Assembly: GCA_907163375.1 (NCBI GenBank)
Contig: CAJQUW010001733.1
Span: 496,001 to 560,000, forward strand
DNA from: Prostheceraeus crozeri
Lineage: Eukaryota; Platyhelminthes; Polycladida; Euryleptidae
Reading direction: 5' to 3'
Length of the DNA: 64,000 bases
A model generated the notes under the pieces. The model made no database searches. It was not told where the DNA came from and saw only the letters and a list, made by a program, of their open reading frames with translations. The translations under genes were made by a program, and so were the position numbers. This document shows, piece after piece, positions 9,327 through 19,988 of this stretch (its first letter is position 1; every line of letters begins with the position of its first letter).

Positions 9327-10061
9327 CTATACTACTCTCATTGCAATATTAGTGACACGCTGCTGGAATGGGGCCAAAGCATAGTATTGCATAGTTGACA
9401 CATTACCCCCAGTGGTGTCAATAAATAATGCATATAAGATCCCTCCAAGACACAGGTTAGGGTAATTGGTGCCAACTGCTACCCTATCCGAATGATTCAT
9501 ACGGTAGTATGGGTCTTGACCTTGTGCTTGTCTGCTTTGATCAAATTTTATAATTTCCTGGGCAATTTCCGGCTTATTGACATAATATTCATACAATGCT
9601 ATCGCAGATTCTCTCATCACTTGAAGCCATGCCTGGATGAAGAGGTATGTTGTCTGCTTGTAATGGGTGTAGATCATTGAACAATAATCTCGAATTGCTA
9701 ATTCGATCTGTGTTTGCTCCATTCCTTCTTCAAATGCGTCAATGAATCGCTGGCGAATCTGCGCTGTAAATGGAAGTTTGGTCAAAACATTTTTCAGAGT
9801 TGACAGCATGAGTGGGACCAAGTTAAGCTGATCTCTTGTGACCATTGTATTTAGAGCCGTGGCAAGGGTCTCAGCTCTCTTTATAACCCATGCGGCCAGT
9901 GTATCCTGGCGATTATGGACTTGTACGCCAAAACATACAACTATCGCCAAGACTGTTAGAGCAGGGAACATATCTTCATTGAAGGCCTCCCCTTGGTCAG
10001 CATTAGCTATCCAGACTTCGGGTCGTGAATAACCAACATTGTATTCGGCCTCTTCTAGCAT
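9327..10061 (-). CDS. Unassigned 244-residue ORF, possible negative-strand virus nucleoprotein fossil
   Basis: This is the longest copy of an ORF present in every unit. It is almost entirely helical-looking, has no signal peptide, and contains the stretches MFPALTVLAIVVCFGVQVHN, AIRDYCSMIYTHYKQTTYLF and AVGTNYPNLCLGGILYALFI. The base composition is richer in GC than the flanking Polinton DNA. The overall look, with a helical core and a late 'NYPNL...GG...MQYY' segment, recalls nucleoproteins of arthropod mononegaviruses such as nyami-like viruses, which are often found as genome fossils. I cannot confirm that without a profile search; a host or Polinton-borne protein remains possible. It is bordered by Polinton sequence on one side and a LINE on the other. 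Confidence 0.5.
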   Translation of the reverse strand: MLEEAEYNVGYSRPEVWIANADQGEAFNEDMFPALTVLAIVVCFGVQVHNRQDTLAAWVIKRAETLATALNTMVTRDQLNLVPLMLSTLKNVLTKLPFTAQIRQRFIDAFEEGMEQTQIELAIRDYCSMIYTHYKQTTYLFIQAWLQVMRESAIALYEYYVNKPEIAQEIIKFDQSRQAQGQDPYYRMNHSDRVAVGTNYPNLCLGGILYALFIDTTGGNVSTMQYYALAPFQQRVTNIAMRVV

Positions 10062-11080
10062 AACTCTCCCCTCTCGGATAATCCCAGACCAGATGCTCTC
10101 CCTTTATTCCCAATACAAAAGCGGTATATGACATGGTATGGTACAGTACATCAGGCATCATACAGAATCAGGAAGAGGAAGAAACTTTACAAAAGATTTG
10201 TTGTACATGGCGCTGGTTCTTTTCTTAGGGAGCAGAGTTCTTTGGTGACGAATGGTGCAGGACAGTTCTTCACGAATTACAAAAAAATGGGAGAGGGGAT
10301 GAGTGGACTTATTTTCGACAATTTTTACAATCAAACGCTGACAGGTTTCATTCAACATGTTAGCAAGGGAAGGTTTATTTACAACGCCAGCCCAACGCCT
10401 GGCCACACGATCAAGTTTCTCTAGTTTCCTGTATTTACAAATGTTCAAGTCACACATGGCCGGCCAACAGAAAGCTATATGGGAAAAAACGAAAGACATG
10501 TAGGCGATCCAGATAGAAGAAACACAATTCGAATTACAACGAAGCCTTTTCACAAGCGAGAGACCGCGACAACACCTTTTGTACAATTCTAAAAACTGGC
10601 GGTTCCATGATAAATCCGCCTCAAAGTAAACTCCTAAAATTTTCAGAACTGAAACGCATTCAATAACATGATCGTTGATATATACAGTTTCAACAGAAGC
10701 AGTGGAGGAGCGAGAGATACACATGTACTTGGTTTTATTTACATTAATGGACAACTTCTTTTGGAGGGACCAGGCAGAAAAAGCATTCACAACAGGTTGA
10801 AAATCATGATATGAATCTACGTTATTTAGATGGATGAGGGTAATGTCGTCAGCATATGCAATAATCTTGGTTTGGGGTAAAGCAGGGAAATCATCAACAA
10901 GCAGAATAAAAAGAAGGGGACCTAAGATAGAGCCCTGAGGCACACCACTACTAACTTCTTTCCAAGGAGTAGCAACACCATCTACAAACACGCGTTGCTT
11001 CCGGTTAAGAAGAAAATTACCAATAAAGCGAAGCGTAAAGGGGTCACAAGCAAACCGATCAAGCAGGGTAGACGTCATTT
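10062..11080 (-). mobile_element. LINE (non-LTR retrotransposon), 5'-truncated
   Basis: The longest copy of the LINE in the array. It starts next to the viral-like ORF and runs to about 11080, where AT-rich Polinton sequence begins. It carries the C-terminal two thirds of a reverse transcriptase; endonuclease and ORF1 are missing. Clade not certain; the C-terminal region recalls the CR1/L2/Rex group. Confidence 0.85.
10158..11078 (-). CDS. LINE reverse transcriptase, C-terminal part
   Basis: An open frame of 306 residues beginning in the RT fingers/palm. Motifs in order: GVPQGSILGPLLF (near residue 45), the catalytic YADD box (near 75), SINVNKTKYM (near 110), LKILGVYF (near 147), then a thumb/C-terminal region with CWPAMCDLN and a final basic tail. 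The enzyme copies its RNA into target-primed DNA. The N-terminal RT motifs, endonuclease and ORF1 are absent, so this is a 5'-truncated, dead copy although this stretch has no stop. Two shorter copies lie in the earlier tandem units. Confidence 0.85.
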   Translation of the reverse strand: MTSTLLDRFACDPFTLRFIGNFLLNRKQRVFVDGVATPWKEVSSGVPQGSILGPLLFILLVDDFPALPQTKIIAYADDITLIHLNNVDSYHDFQPVVNAFSAWSLQKKLSINVNKTKYMCISRSSTASVETVYINDHVIECVSVLKILGVYFEADLSWNRQFLELYKRCCRGLSLVKRLRCNSNCVSSIWIAYMSFVFSHIAFCWPAMCDLNICKYRKLEKLDRVARRWAGVVNKPSLANMLNETCQRLIVKIVENKSTHPLSHFFVIREELSCTIRHQRTLLPKKRTSAMYNKSFVKFLPLPDSV

Positions 11081-12162
11081 TGTAGACGAATTAAATCAAT
11101 ATAATATTCATATTGAAAGTAAAAAACATAATGAAGAATTATTATGCCAAGTATATTATAGAGATACTGTTTATAAAAGAAAAATGGTAGAAATGCCCCA
11201 AAGATATGATAATGACACATATGTGGAATTCTATTCTAATTTAAGCATTAATTTATTAAAATCATATATAAATGGTTTAGTACAACAAGAAAAAAAATGA
11301 TATGTGGACAACACCTTATACTATTAACAATGACCATAATCATAATAATCCTGTGAATCATATTGAAGAATCTGATAATAATGATTCTAATACTACATAT
11401 AATCAAAATTTATCCAAATTTCATTTTTTAACAATTGAAAATAATAATGGAATAGTTGAAGATACTATTAGACTACTATGTGTTGGGTCTACAAAATTTT
11501 AATTAGGATTCACATCTAATCAATTTAAAATTTTATTATCTTAAATAAAAACTAAAAATGATTCAGATTATGGTGGTGTTATTAAATTTTCCAATAGAGA
11601 TCAAAGGCCAATAATTTTCTCTATTATATAATATAGATATTTCTCTATCAGATAATAAATATAATTTGGAATTAGATATTCCTATCAGGGAATGGCATCC
11701 TATACCAAAAAGTGTAATTTATGATGTTGATGAAGAATCAATAGTTAGTGAAAATAAATTTAAATTATCTTTTAATAAGACTTTATATGATAAAGAAAAT
11801 AAAATATCTAAAGAACGTGATATTATACGTGAATGTTTCATTATCTTCCTAATTATTATTCTAGTCATGAAAATAATGTTACAAAAGAAATGTATGCTGA
11901 TTTAAATAAAGAAATCTATTATTGTGTTTCACATCATGATAAAACGGTAATTCATTTCTTTTATTTAAATTTCGGGGAAGATAAGGATACTATCCCTTAT
12001 TTTAAAGAAATTAATGATATTAAAGAATTTGATGTTGAACTTTTAGAAATTGTAAAAAACGATTAGAAACTAAATATAAGGTTCATAAATTTTTAGATGT
12101 GATAAATTTTTAATGTCCATATCTAAATTTAAAACAAAAATTTTTTCTTTAAAAAACAAATA
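11081..12162 (+). other. Decayed Polinton ORFs of unknown function
   Basis: AT-rich sequence with short plus-strand frames (about 11095-11300, 11302-11502, 11666-11905 and 11833-12066), rich in Asn, Asp, Ile and Lys. I recognise no domain. They read in the same direction as the polymerase downstream and are probably remnants of Polinton accessory genes. Confidence 0.4.
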
Positions 12163-12330
12163 ATGGAAAATACCAAGTTTTATTGTGTCTTATGTAAAAG
12201 ACAGTTACAAACAAAAAGAAGTTATCAATCTCATTTAAAAAGTAAAATGCATTTACAAAGTGTAGATCGAGCTGATGAGGGAAATATATCAAAATTAAAT
12301 AATTACAAAAACTATCTAGATACCTACTGA
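12163..12330 (+). CDS. Small C2H2 zinc-finger protein of the Polinton
   Basis: A 55-residue frame starting at ATG 12163 and ending TGA 12328-12330, too short for usual gene calling. It has one clear zinc finger, FYCVLC...SHLKSKMH: two Cys two residues apart, then His residues five apart, like the U1/matrin-type fingers that bind nucleic acid. The rest is polar. It lies just upstream of the polymerase and is in the same direction. A nucleic-acid-binding role is likely from the finger; its function in the element is unknown. Confidence 0.6.
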   Translation: MENTKFYCVLCKRQLQTKRSYQSHLKSKMHLQSVDRADEGNISKLNNYKNYLDTY

Positions 12331-12379
12331 TATAAAAGTTTTTTTTGATAAAATATTTTTTTAAAAAAATATATATTTG

Positions 12380-15300
12380 ATGATTATTCACATTCGGAAT
12401 ATAAAAAAGTTTTTAATGGTGAAGATTTTTTTGGGGAAATCGAAGGTTCTAGTACTTCGCCCGAAACAAATAAAAGATATTTATTCAATGAAACTGACAA
12501 AACCGACGAATCTGTAACAGATATAAAATATTTCTTTGATGAGTCTGTTGAACATAATGAAACCGATGAAACTTTTTATGATGTATTAACAAACTTCTAT
12601 AATATATTTAAGAAATCTTTCAAATGTTATATGAATGTAGAAGTACTTTATACAAAAAATGGGCCTGATGGAATTTCTGAAGAAATAATACAAGGCCATT
12701 TTACTCAAACTCAAGTAATCTTAAATGTAAATGATATACAACCATATATAAATATACATGATATACATATTTGAAACAATGATAAATAAATGAAAAGATA
12801 CTATAACAGAAGCTCAGTTGCGTGAATCTGGTTGGAGATTTATTGCAATGCTATCTAAGAAAATAGTAATTGACAAGTATAAAAATAATACTGGTGGTAG
12901 TTACATAGCCCTTCCTTTCAGTTCTCCACAAATAATCAACATACAGAATGAAGATGAATATTGTTTTTTTGTGGAGTGTTATAGCACATTTGCATCCTGC
13001 AAAATATCACAAAGAAAGACTAAGTCATTATAATAAAGAAGAATATATAAATGAACTTGATCTCTCTGATGACTTAGATGAAGGTCCGTATAATTATAAT
13101 AGGTAAATAAAGTTTCATAAAAAGAATAAAAATTTAATAGAAGTAAATGTTTTTGAATTAAATGTGAAGTATGTTTCTATTGGTGATGTTACTCCCTTAT
13201 ACCCCGGAGATATTGAAGTTAATAACATTGTTTATAACAACTTAAAAGAATTTTATTATAATAACAAAATTTTATGCCAAACAGAAATAGTATACAATGA
13301 AAGAGGAAATTACATGCATCATAATATTATTTACAAAGGAAATGTAATATGTACTGAAAAATATGAAATTATAAAAACATTATCACCAATAATGATTAAT
13401 CATAATAATTATAAAGGACGTGGATTTCCCTATAAGTATGAAACAATATTCATCTCCATCATCAGAATATAGACGTAAGTCAGAGATGTTACCGCAACTA
13501 TATAAAAAACAATATCAACAAGAGTTACAAATGTTACATAATCAATATCTACAAGAATGTCAACAAGAAGAAACTATATTATTTCACAAATATATTGAAA
13601 AAGAATTGAATCTTGAAGATAAAGAATATTTAAGATTATCATACATAATCTACCAACAATGTAATTCTCAATTTTATGAACTACAATGTCATCCAAAAAA
13701 TCTACAACAATATAAAGAACATTGTCAACAAAAAAATCTACAAGAATATCATAGGGGTAAACATATATTAAGTAAGGAATATCATGAACAATATGAAGAA
13801 CAATGTCGAAGGCAATATGAAGAACAATTTCAAAAAAAAATATCAAGAACAATATCAAGAACAGTTAAAAATATTACAACAGGAATATTAACAAAAGTTA
13901 AAAATGTTAAAGCAGCAGTTAATGCAACCAGCACAAGCGAATATACTATATTATCAAGGTCATTACATATTGTGTAAAGATATTTCTATATTTACAAAAA
14001 CTTCAGATAATGCTAATTTTCCCTGTCTCCAATGTATGACGAGCTTTAGAACTAAAGAAGAAATGAATAGACATTTGGAGAATTCTCAACAAAATGAAGC
14101 GGTTAATAATACTTTTACTAAAGAAGATTATTTAGTATATAATAAATGGTATTACAAAAATAAAGTACCCTTTATTATATATTGTGATTTTGAAGCATAT
14201 AATGTTAACATGACACAAAGTTCTGGTAAGCATTTGCTTGAACAAAAACCATTATGTTGGGGAATGTACATTCATTCAAATTATCCTGAATTATTTAAAT
14301 CAGAATATTATCAATACTATGGTGAAGATAGTTCAGAAATGTTTACAAAGAAAATAGAAGAATTACAAAAATATTTTTCACAATTGCTTAAAACAAATAA
14401 ACCAATGCTTCCATTAACGTGTGACCAATTAGTACAATTTGATAATGAAAAAAATTGTTATTACTGTGGAAAAGAATTTACAACTTATAAAGTAAAAGAT
14501 CATGATCATCTAAATGGATTATATGGAGGTGCAGCACATAATTCTTGTCATCTTAATGCTAATAAATTTAGATATAACTTTGTACCTTTATATTTCTACA
14601 ATGGTTCTAAATATGATTTCCATTTAATAATAAAAGATCTATTCTCATCTGAAAAATTACAACAACTAAGAACAAACGTACTATGTAAAACAGAAGAAGA
14701 ATATTTTTCAATGCAATTTGGTTGTATTAGAATATTAGATGCATTTAGATTTTTTAATCCTTATTCATTAGAGTTCATGGGAAAAACTTTGAAACCTGAA
14801 CAATGTAAAATATTAAATAAATATAATTTAAAACCTTTAAAAGGTATTTTTCCCTACGAATATTTAACTGGAGATATAGATAGAATAAATGAAATAATGC
14901 AAGAACATCAACTTTCTTCACGTGACAAATTTAATCAACATTAAAACAATCACAACTATCTGAAGAAGATTATGCATAAGCTGAAAAAAATTGGAAAGAG
15001 TTAAATTGTAGAACAATGTATGATTATACAATGAAATATCTTCAGATAGATGTGTTAATCCTTGCTGATCTTTTTGAAAACTTTCGTGATATGTGTATAG
15101 AATATTATGGAATAGATCCATGTTATACATATAGTACACCAGGTTTAACATGGTTGGCAGGATTAAAACATACAAATGTTAAACTTAAATATTATAAAGA
15201 AAGTTCTTATGATAAATTGTTATTTTAGGAATCGGGAATTAGAGGTGGTGTTTCATCTGTTCTAGGTAATAGATATGTTAAATGTTATAATAAGAAAGTA

Positions 15301-15640
15301 AATCCTGATGATTACGGTTATTTAAAAATTTTAAATCCAGAAGAGAAAGATTTATTTATAAAATTGTTTAATCAAAATATAGAAGGACTTATATCAAATG
15401 AAGAGAGTCAAGCAGCAGTTGATGAATTCATGAGAGAAAACAATTTGTTATATAATGATTTTAATAGCTTATATTCTTCTTGCATGATACAAGAATTACC
15501 AACAGGTGAAATGGAATGGAGTACCATTCTTGAATACGAACCTACATTAGATGGTGAAAATAATTGTGGTTATATATATGAAGTTTATTTAGCATACCCT
15601 GATTATATAAAAGGCGCAACAAAATATTATCCTATAATAT
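12380..15640 (+). pseudogene. Polinton protein-primed DNA polymerase B (broken, 3' end lost)
   Basis: Recognisable parts in order: an N-terminal region with ESGWRF and GGSYIALP (about 12815-13030), a Gln/Glu/Tyr-rich stretch (about 13480-13900), the exonuclease domain with YCDFEAYN (about 14180) and FYNGSKYDFHLI (about 14600), an inserted HNH-like zinc motif CYYCGKEF...DHDH...CHLN (about 14450-14550) typical of Polinton polymerases, an exonuclease III-like YLQIDVLILADLFE (about 15045), the TPR-proximal IRGGVSS, and polymerase motif A YNDFNSLYSS (about 15455). The later palm and thumb are missing because the copy ends at the mariner. The family replicates linear DNA from a terminal protein. 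Broken in several places. Confidence 0.85.
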
Positions 15641-16304
15641 TAGGCAATAGCGTTCGACATTCATTGGTCCTGAAAGAATTTCGAAAGCGATGAGACCTCG
15701 CGCACTAACTGAAGCCCACACAGTAACAGACCGAGTCACACCAGATTTCACTGCATGGCGGATATGAGGATTGGTCGTATCCCAATAGTGTAAGTTGTTT
15801 ATTAACACTTCCATTTAAATGGAAATTGCATTCATCACTGAACGTAATTTTCCTATTGAAAGTTGGATCTGCATTGAGGCGATCAATCATGCTCTCACAA
15901 AATTGAAGTCTTCGGTCCTCGTCACCGTCCACCAGTTCTTGTGAATACGTGGGTTTATAAGGATGGGCTCCAATTTTCATAAGGACATTATGAACTGACG
16001 TATGTGAAATGCCCACCACTGATGCCACTTCGCGAGTTGATGTTGTTGGATTGCTGTCGATTAAGCCCCTTATTTCAGCAGTTTGCTCATCACCGGTGGC
16101 TGTTACGGGCCGTCCAGATCTAGGCCGATCATCAATAATGGAACCCGTCTCAAGGAATTTCTTCTTCCAATAGTACATTGAGCTGTGCGATGGGGCGGGC
16201 TTATTAAATTTTTCTTCAAACATTTCACATACTGTAGCCACGCTCTTATAAGATATTAGCCACGAAACGATGTGAGCTTTTTCAACAATGCTTAAATCAG
16301 CCAT
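15641..16304 (-). pseudogene. mariner-like transposase, N-terminal two thirds
   Basis: The start is at 16302-16304 (MADLSIVEKAHIV). An N-terminal HTH domain is followed by a linker with DRPRSGRPVTA, a second HTH (STREVASVVGISHTSVHNVL) and the first catalytic Asp in ITFSDECNFHLNG. A frameshift near 15810 moves the reading to a frame containing LHYWDTTNPH and VTVWASVSARGLI. The second and third catalytic residues lie beyond the break and are absent. It is dead. Confidence 0.85.
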
Positions 16305-16701
16305 TTGGTAGGACACTTTCAGTACACTTCAATGAAACACAGTCAACGAGTCAAATGTCTCGAGTTAGCTACGCGTTCGTATTCAAGGTCATGCTGTCTG
16401 TTATCGATTCGAATCTGATGACAGCTGATGACATCACATTTTCATCAATACGCGACAGACTTGCCAACAATTCTTTAATTAACATTAATTTGATTAACAT
16501 TTAATTTATCAGTCCTCCTTTACTTATCATAAGATGATGATGCTCTGAGATGATGGCAACCATTAGGCTACCAAGTATCCGAAAATAGCGTAACTTAAAA
16601 AGAAATAGTTTTCATTCTAACTAAATGCCTTTTTATTTTGAAAATGTGTAATAATTCGAAATACAGTTTATGCAATATTCCAAAGACTTTTTTACACCCG
16701 G
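15641..16701 (-). mobile_element. mariner-like transposon, one end preserved
   Basis: The right end is intact: inward from 16701 it reads CCGGGTGTAAAAAAGTCTTT, a mariner-type terminus, flanked by TA at 16702-16703. The related site at 22950 ('ccttctataattaag') shows the uninterrupted target in the Polinton membrane-protein gene. The left end is not visible; the element stops within its transposase at about 15641, abutting Polinton polymerase sequence, so the left end was lost by deletion or rearrangement. Confidence 0.8.
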
Positions 16702-16703
16702 TA

Positions 16704-17690
16704 TAATTAAGAATGTTAATGACTGGACTTTTAAAACACAAAACGAAATTATGTTAGAAATAAACCTAGCAAAACATGAAGATCGAGTACGGTATGTGAA
16801 AGATAAAGAATCTCAATTATTATTAAAATTAGAACATTATGATAAATTAAGAAAAAGATGGACTATAGTTAAGAATGTAACACAAGGTATTGGAGTAGCA
16901 TTGTCTCTGCGAAGTAGATTCCCCATTTCATTTTCTGTCTCCGTTCCTCATTCTCTCCGTAACTGCTGCTCTTGGAAGAGAGAAAAGACGTTCTACTCGT
17001 ACGTAATCTGAAAATGGGAACGGCGTTCCCAGTTATCTCTTGCATAAATGAAAAGAAGATTATACTACTTATAATTTTATTGCGAAATCGACATAAATGA
17101 TACATTGTCTTGTGAAGAGTTAAAGATGTATTCACTGCTTTCCAACAATCTTTTTTCGCTTTCAGATTCAAAATAGTCTTCTATGTACGTAAAATGTTTT
17201 AGAACATAATGAACACTTAAAGATGAAGTATGAAATACTTTGTGAGATTCAGATAACTTATATAGTTTTATTAGAAAAGTTACAAAAATTTCAGTGAGAG
17301 TTTGATCTTATGAGTCATTTCAAGTTTTTTACAAAACACACCATTGATGTTGCTTCTAATTGTCGCAATTTTTGCAAGCACTTTTCCTTGGGTAATTGCA
17401 CATTGCATCCCTTTATTATTCACAGTTTTTTCAAGTTGTATTAGTTTTGACAACGTTCCAACACATAAATTGGTAGTTAACATGGACGATTGATCAACTT
17501 GAAAGTATGGAATTTCTTCAATAGAGTTTAATGAATTTCTTATTTGATTAAAAATCTCTCTTCTTTTATCAACTTCACTCTTGGCCACATTCTTTTCCTT
17601 CTTCTGAAAGTGTTTTTCATGTTCAATGATTTTCAGTTTAAATTCTTCTCTTCTTCAATGAGTGTATAGATTGAATCACAAAAATTGAGA
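16704..17690. mobile_element. Polinton two-gene module, copy A
   Basis: A plus-strand relative of the small membrane protein (about 16704-16910, with LLLKLEHYDKLRKRWTIVKN) followed by a minus-strand relative of the 200-residue protein (about 17090-17690, with EIPYFQVDQ and a C-terminal helical part). Here the two genes converge, whereas in the tandem units both are on the minus strand. It is diverged from the tandem-array genes but nearly identical to 22950-23930. Broken in a few places. Confidence 0.7.
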
Positions 17691-17744
17691 AAATGGCGAT
17701 GAATATTATTGCTCATTTTGGTGAAAACGTTCATGAACTTCTTT

Positions 17745-17890
17745 CGAATGGCATTGATGTATTCGACGATTTTCTATATTCGGGATCGGTCCGTTGTTCA
17801 ATCTCCAACTCCTGCGGTCTGAGTTTCCTCTTCTCAGACAGAGCTCTTCGAATATCTCCGATCGTCGATGTCTGCGGCAGTTGTGTAAAC
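17745..17890 (-). pseudogene. Ubiquitin-like exon fragment, copy A
   Basis: Minus-strand sequence matching the exon amplified at 23990-25200 (related to the gene at 45871-47129). It reads a stretch like TIGDIRRALSEK and then leaves the homology abruptly near 17890. No open frame longer than the fragment and no preserved acceptor, so it is a dead piece carried along with the Polinton module. Confidence 0.6.
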
Positions 17891-19336
17891 TTCTTTTTAT
17901 TTAACGTTAATAATTTGGTTGATGGAATGATGTAGTTTCTTAAACGATTTTTCTACTAACCACTGAAAAGAAGTGACCGCTCTAAAACTGAGAATTATAA
18001 TGATCTTTACAAATTGATCTTCTCTTTAACGCACGATTAATTACCCCAATAGCTCGCCTGACGTATCCAAAAATTATTACTATTTCTACCACTTAAAAAT
18101 AAAACCATCAAATTAAACGTTAACCAAAAACGGAAAAGGTGCAAGTCGAACGTATAATATAACTTTCCAAAATCAGCACAATAAGATTTCAATGAATCAG
18201 TACTTCTGAATACAAAGAATGTGATACTTATCCAGAAGAAGTGAATAGGGAAGTCACTGGTGGAGTTCAGCAGGCGAGTAAGACGGAGTTCAAGATAGTG
18301 AGCGGTTGTTGGTCGTTGTCGTTTGGTCTTGGTAGATAAGTTTATATATTATATTTTCCTTTGACGACTGAGTTTCCATGGGAGAAAATGCTGTCCGCTG
18401 TAGGCCCAACTCCGGAGTTTAAATAAAACATGGCTACGCGATGTTCGAGCATTGTCGCTAAATTAAATACACTCAGCGCCAAATAATTTCCAAAAGAGAA
18501 ATAAACGACCAGGATCATGAGCCGAAATCCGTGCGTCAAATAGTAACGCGGTTCAAAATATTTGCACATTAAACTAATAAGTCCTCTGATCTCACTCGCA
18601 AAGATGGATTAATACGGAGACAGTAAACACCGCATGGCGAGAGAGAACAAATCCATTGTCAATTAACATTAAGTCATCAAAATGCTTTTCCTGATGTAAT
18701 TCGGCTGCATGTAATAAATTGGAATATGATGAAAAGAATTCACGAGTTTGAGATGTTGTCAGTAATGTAATCATTTGGAATATTGTAATATAAGTAGGCC
18801 GGGATCCGCCGATAGATATTTGATAAGCCAAGATTATGATAATACCATGAAATAAACGCCATGCTTGTAAGTGTGAAGATTACAATACTCATTCTCGTGA
18901 GGAGCCTCGTCCCGAGGATCACTGAAAAAGCAAGCAGAACAGATAATTAAAGGAAAATGAGCATCGATATGTCGAGTGACGAAGGAAACAATAAATTGAT
19001 AAGATTGAATAGTATTAAAAATAGAACGAGAACGGAATGGCAGTTAGATTAATATATACATTACATCACGTACATGAGGAAAAAATGAAAAACGACGAAA
19101 TAAGGAATGAGATAATATTGAAAACTTAAAATACACCACGAAAAGGAGGTCAGGACAGGCAATATATATCAGTCAGATGCGGCGAAAAATGGTATATGCA
19201 GATTTTGGATCATGAAAATAAGTTCTGATGTTTAGATTGGCCAAGCAAGACCGTACCTGAGGCCGGAAGAGAAATGGCCCGATAAAGGTCCATCCCAGAA
19301 ATGGATAGATTTCTTCGATGACTTGGTAGAAGGCTT
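17891..19336. other. Unassigned region
   Basis: No convincing gene. Short minus-strand frames at 18342-18569, 18592-18831 and 18740-18922 contain hydrophobic stretches (for example MSIVIFTLTSMAFISWYYHN) and lie downstream of the gypsy integrase on the same strand, so an envelope-like third ORF was considered, but nothing specific supports it. Confidence 0.3.
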
Positions 19337-19918
19337 TTACGGCCGCAGATGAAAGCTTATGAGGGAGAAAAAATAGAATGCCGCGCCGACAACTGAGGGC
19401 GCTAACTCCGCACGGCCGCTGGGTAAAATCTGCTGTAAAGTTGAGATAGTCCAGGAGGCCGAATCTCCCAAGCGGGGCAAGTGTAGAAAGGGATGAGAAC
19501 CTACAAAAACCCGCCTGGGAGATACGACGAAGAGTCTAGTTGGCCGACAGGCGGCGACTGGCCACGGTCGCGTGGGGGCATAGTAATTACTGTAACAAAC
19601 GAGCGTCAAACGCTCCACAATGTCGGCCTTTGTTAATTGGATGTTATAGTTAGTCTTAAATTCAAAGGCCGAAGTGGCCACCTCCTCCATAAGTGATACA
19701 AAGTCATGTGGCTGCACCTGTACCACCGGTACGCCGTCGGTGCGACCAAGGACGAAGTGGAGGACACAGGAAGTCATGTCCTCCGACGCAGATGATGGTG
19801 CGTTGATGTGTCCGTTCAGTTCATCAGATGTTACTGTGAGGACTCCGACCCCACCCACATTATTTAAGCCCGCCTGAAAGAAACCAGAAAAAGGTTGAAT
19901 AAGAGTGTAGAAGAGCAT
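19337..19918 (-). CDS. Unassigned ORF downstream of gypsy integrase
   Basis: A 193-residue frame with Gly/Val- and Pro/Arg-rich segments and no domain I recognise. Its GC content is higher than the flanks. The position suggests a third ORF of the retroelement or read-through into neighbouring DNA. I do not assign a function. Confidence 0.25.
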   Translation of the reverse strand: MLFYTLIQPFSGFFQAGLNNVGGVGVLTVTSDELNGHINAPSSASEDMTSCVLHFVLGRTDGVPVVQVQPHDFVSLMEEVATSAFEFKTNYNIQLTKADIVERLTLVCYSNYYAPTRPWPVAACRPTRLFVVSPRRVFVGSHPFLHLPRLGDSASWTISTLQQILPSGRAELAPSVVGAAFYFFSLISFHLRP

Positions 19919-19988
19919 TGATTGGGTGAATAAATAGATCGATAGAGAAGAAGCAAGACAGGAAAACTAAACGAGAATATTTATGAAG

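Larger units (their letters stand above)
1..10598. repeat. Tandem array of a ~4.1-kb chimeric unit
   Basis: Three successive, nearly identical units are visible: the tail of one (1-724), a complete one (725-6506, enlarged by a mariner insertion) and a complete one (6507-10598). Without the mariner the unit is about 4.09 kb. Each unit runs from a Polinton integrase tail through protease and two small Polinton genes, then an unassigned ORF, then the 3' part of a LINE. The unit boundary joins LINE sequence directly to Polinton sequence with a few bases of shared AT-rich sequence. In the last unit the LINE continues past that point to about 11080, so the last unit keeps the original junction. Only scattered single-base differences separate the units, so the duplication is recent, or partly an assembly effect. 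Confidence 0.9.
11081..15640 (+). mobile_element. Polinton fossil, polymerase half
   Basis: Very AT-rich plus-strand block with Polinton-type genes: several small unassigned ORFs, a C2H2 zinc-finger ORF and a protein-primed family B DNA polymerase that ends at a mariner insertion. It is a different lineage from, or a more decayed copy than, the tandem-array Polinton, and is broken in about half a dozen places by my reading. It is old compared with the tandem units. Confidence 0.8.

Noticed and set aside
13574-13858. Minus-strand Ile/Phe-rich frame
   Set aside because: Antisense of the Gln-rich stretch of the polymerase region; AT-rich bias creates hydrophobic antisense frames.
17693-17935. 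Plus-strand frame starting MAMNIIAHFGENVHELL (also at 23941)
   Set aside because: It is antisense to the 200-residue Polinton gene end and the ubiquitin-like exon; the homology to the 45.9-kb gene is on the minus strand.
18342-18922. Envelope-like ORF downstream of the gypsy integrase
   Set aside because: Hydrophobic pieces exist but no signal peptide, cleavage site or fusion-type motif can be defended, and no LTR was found to bound the element.
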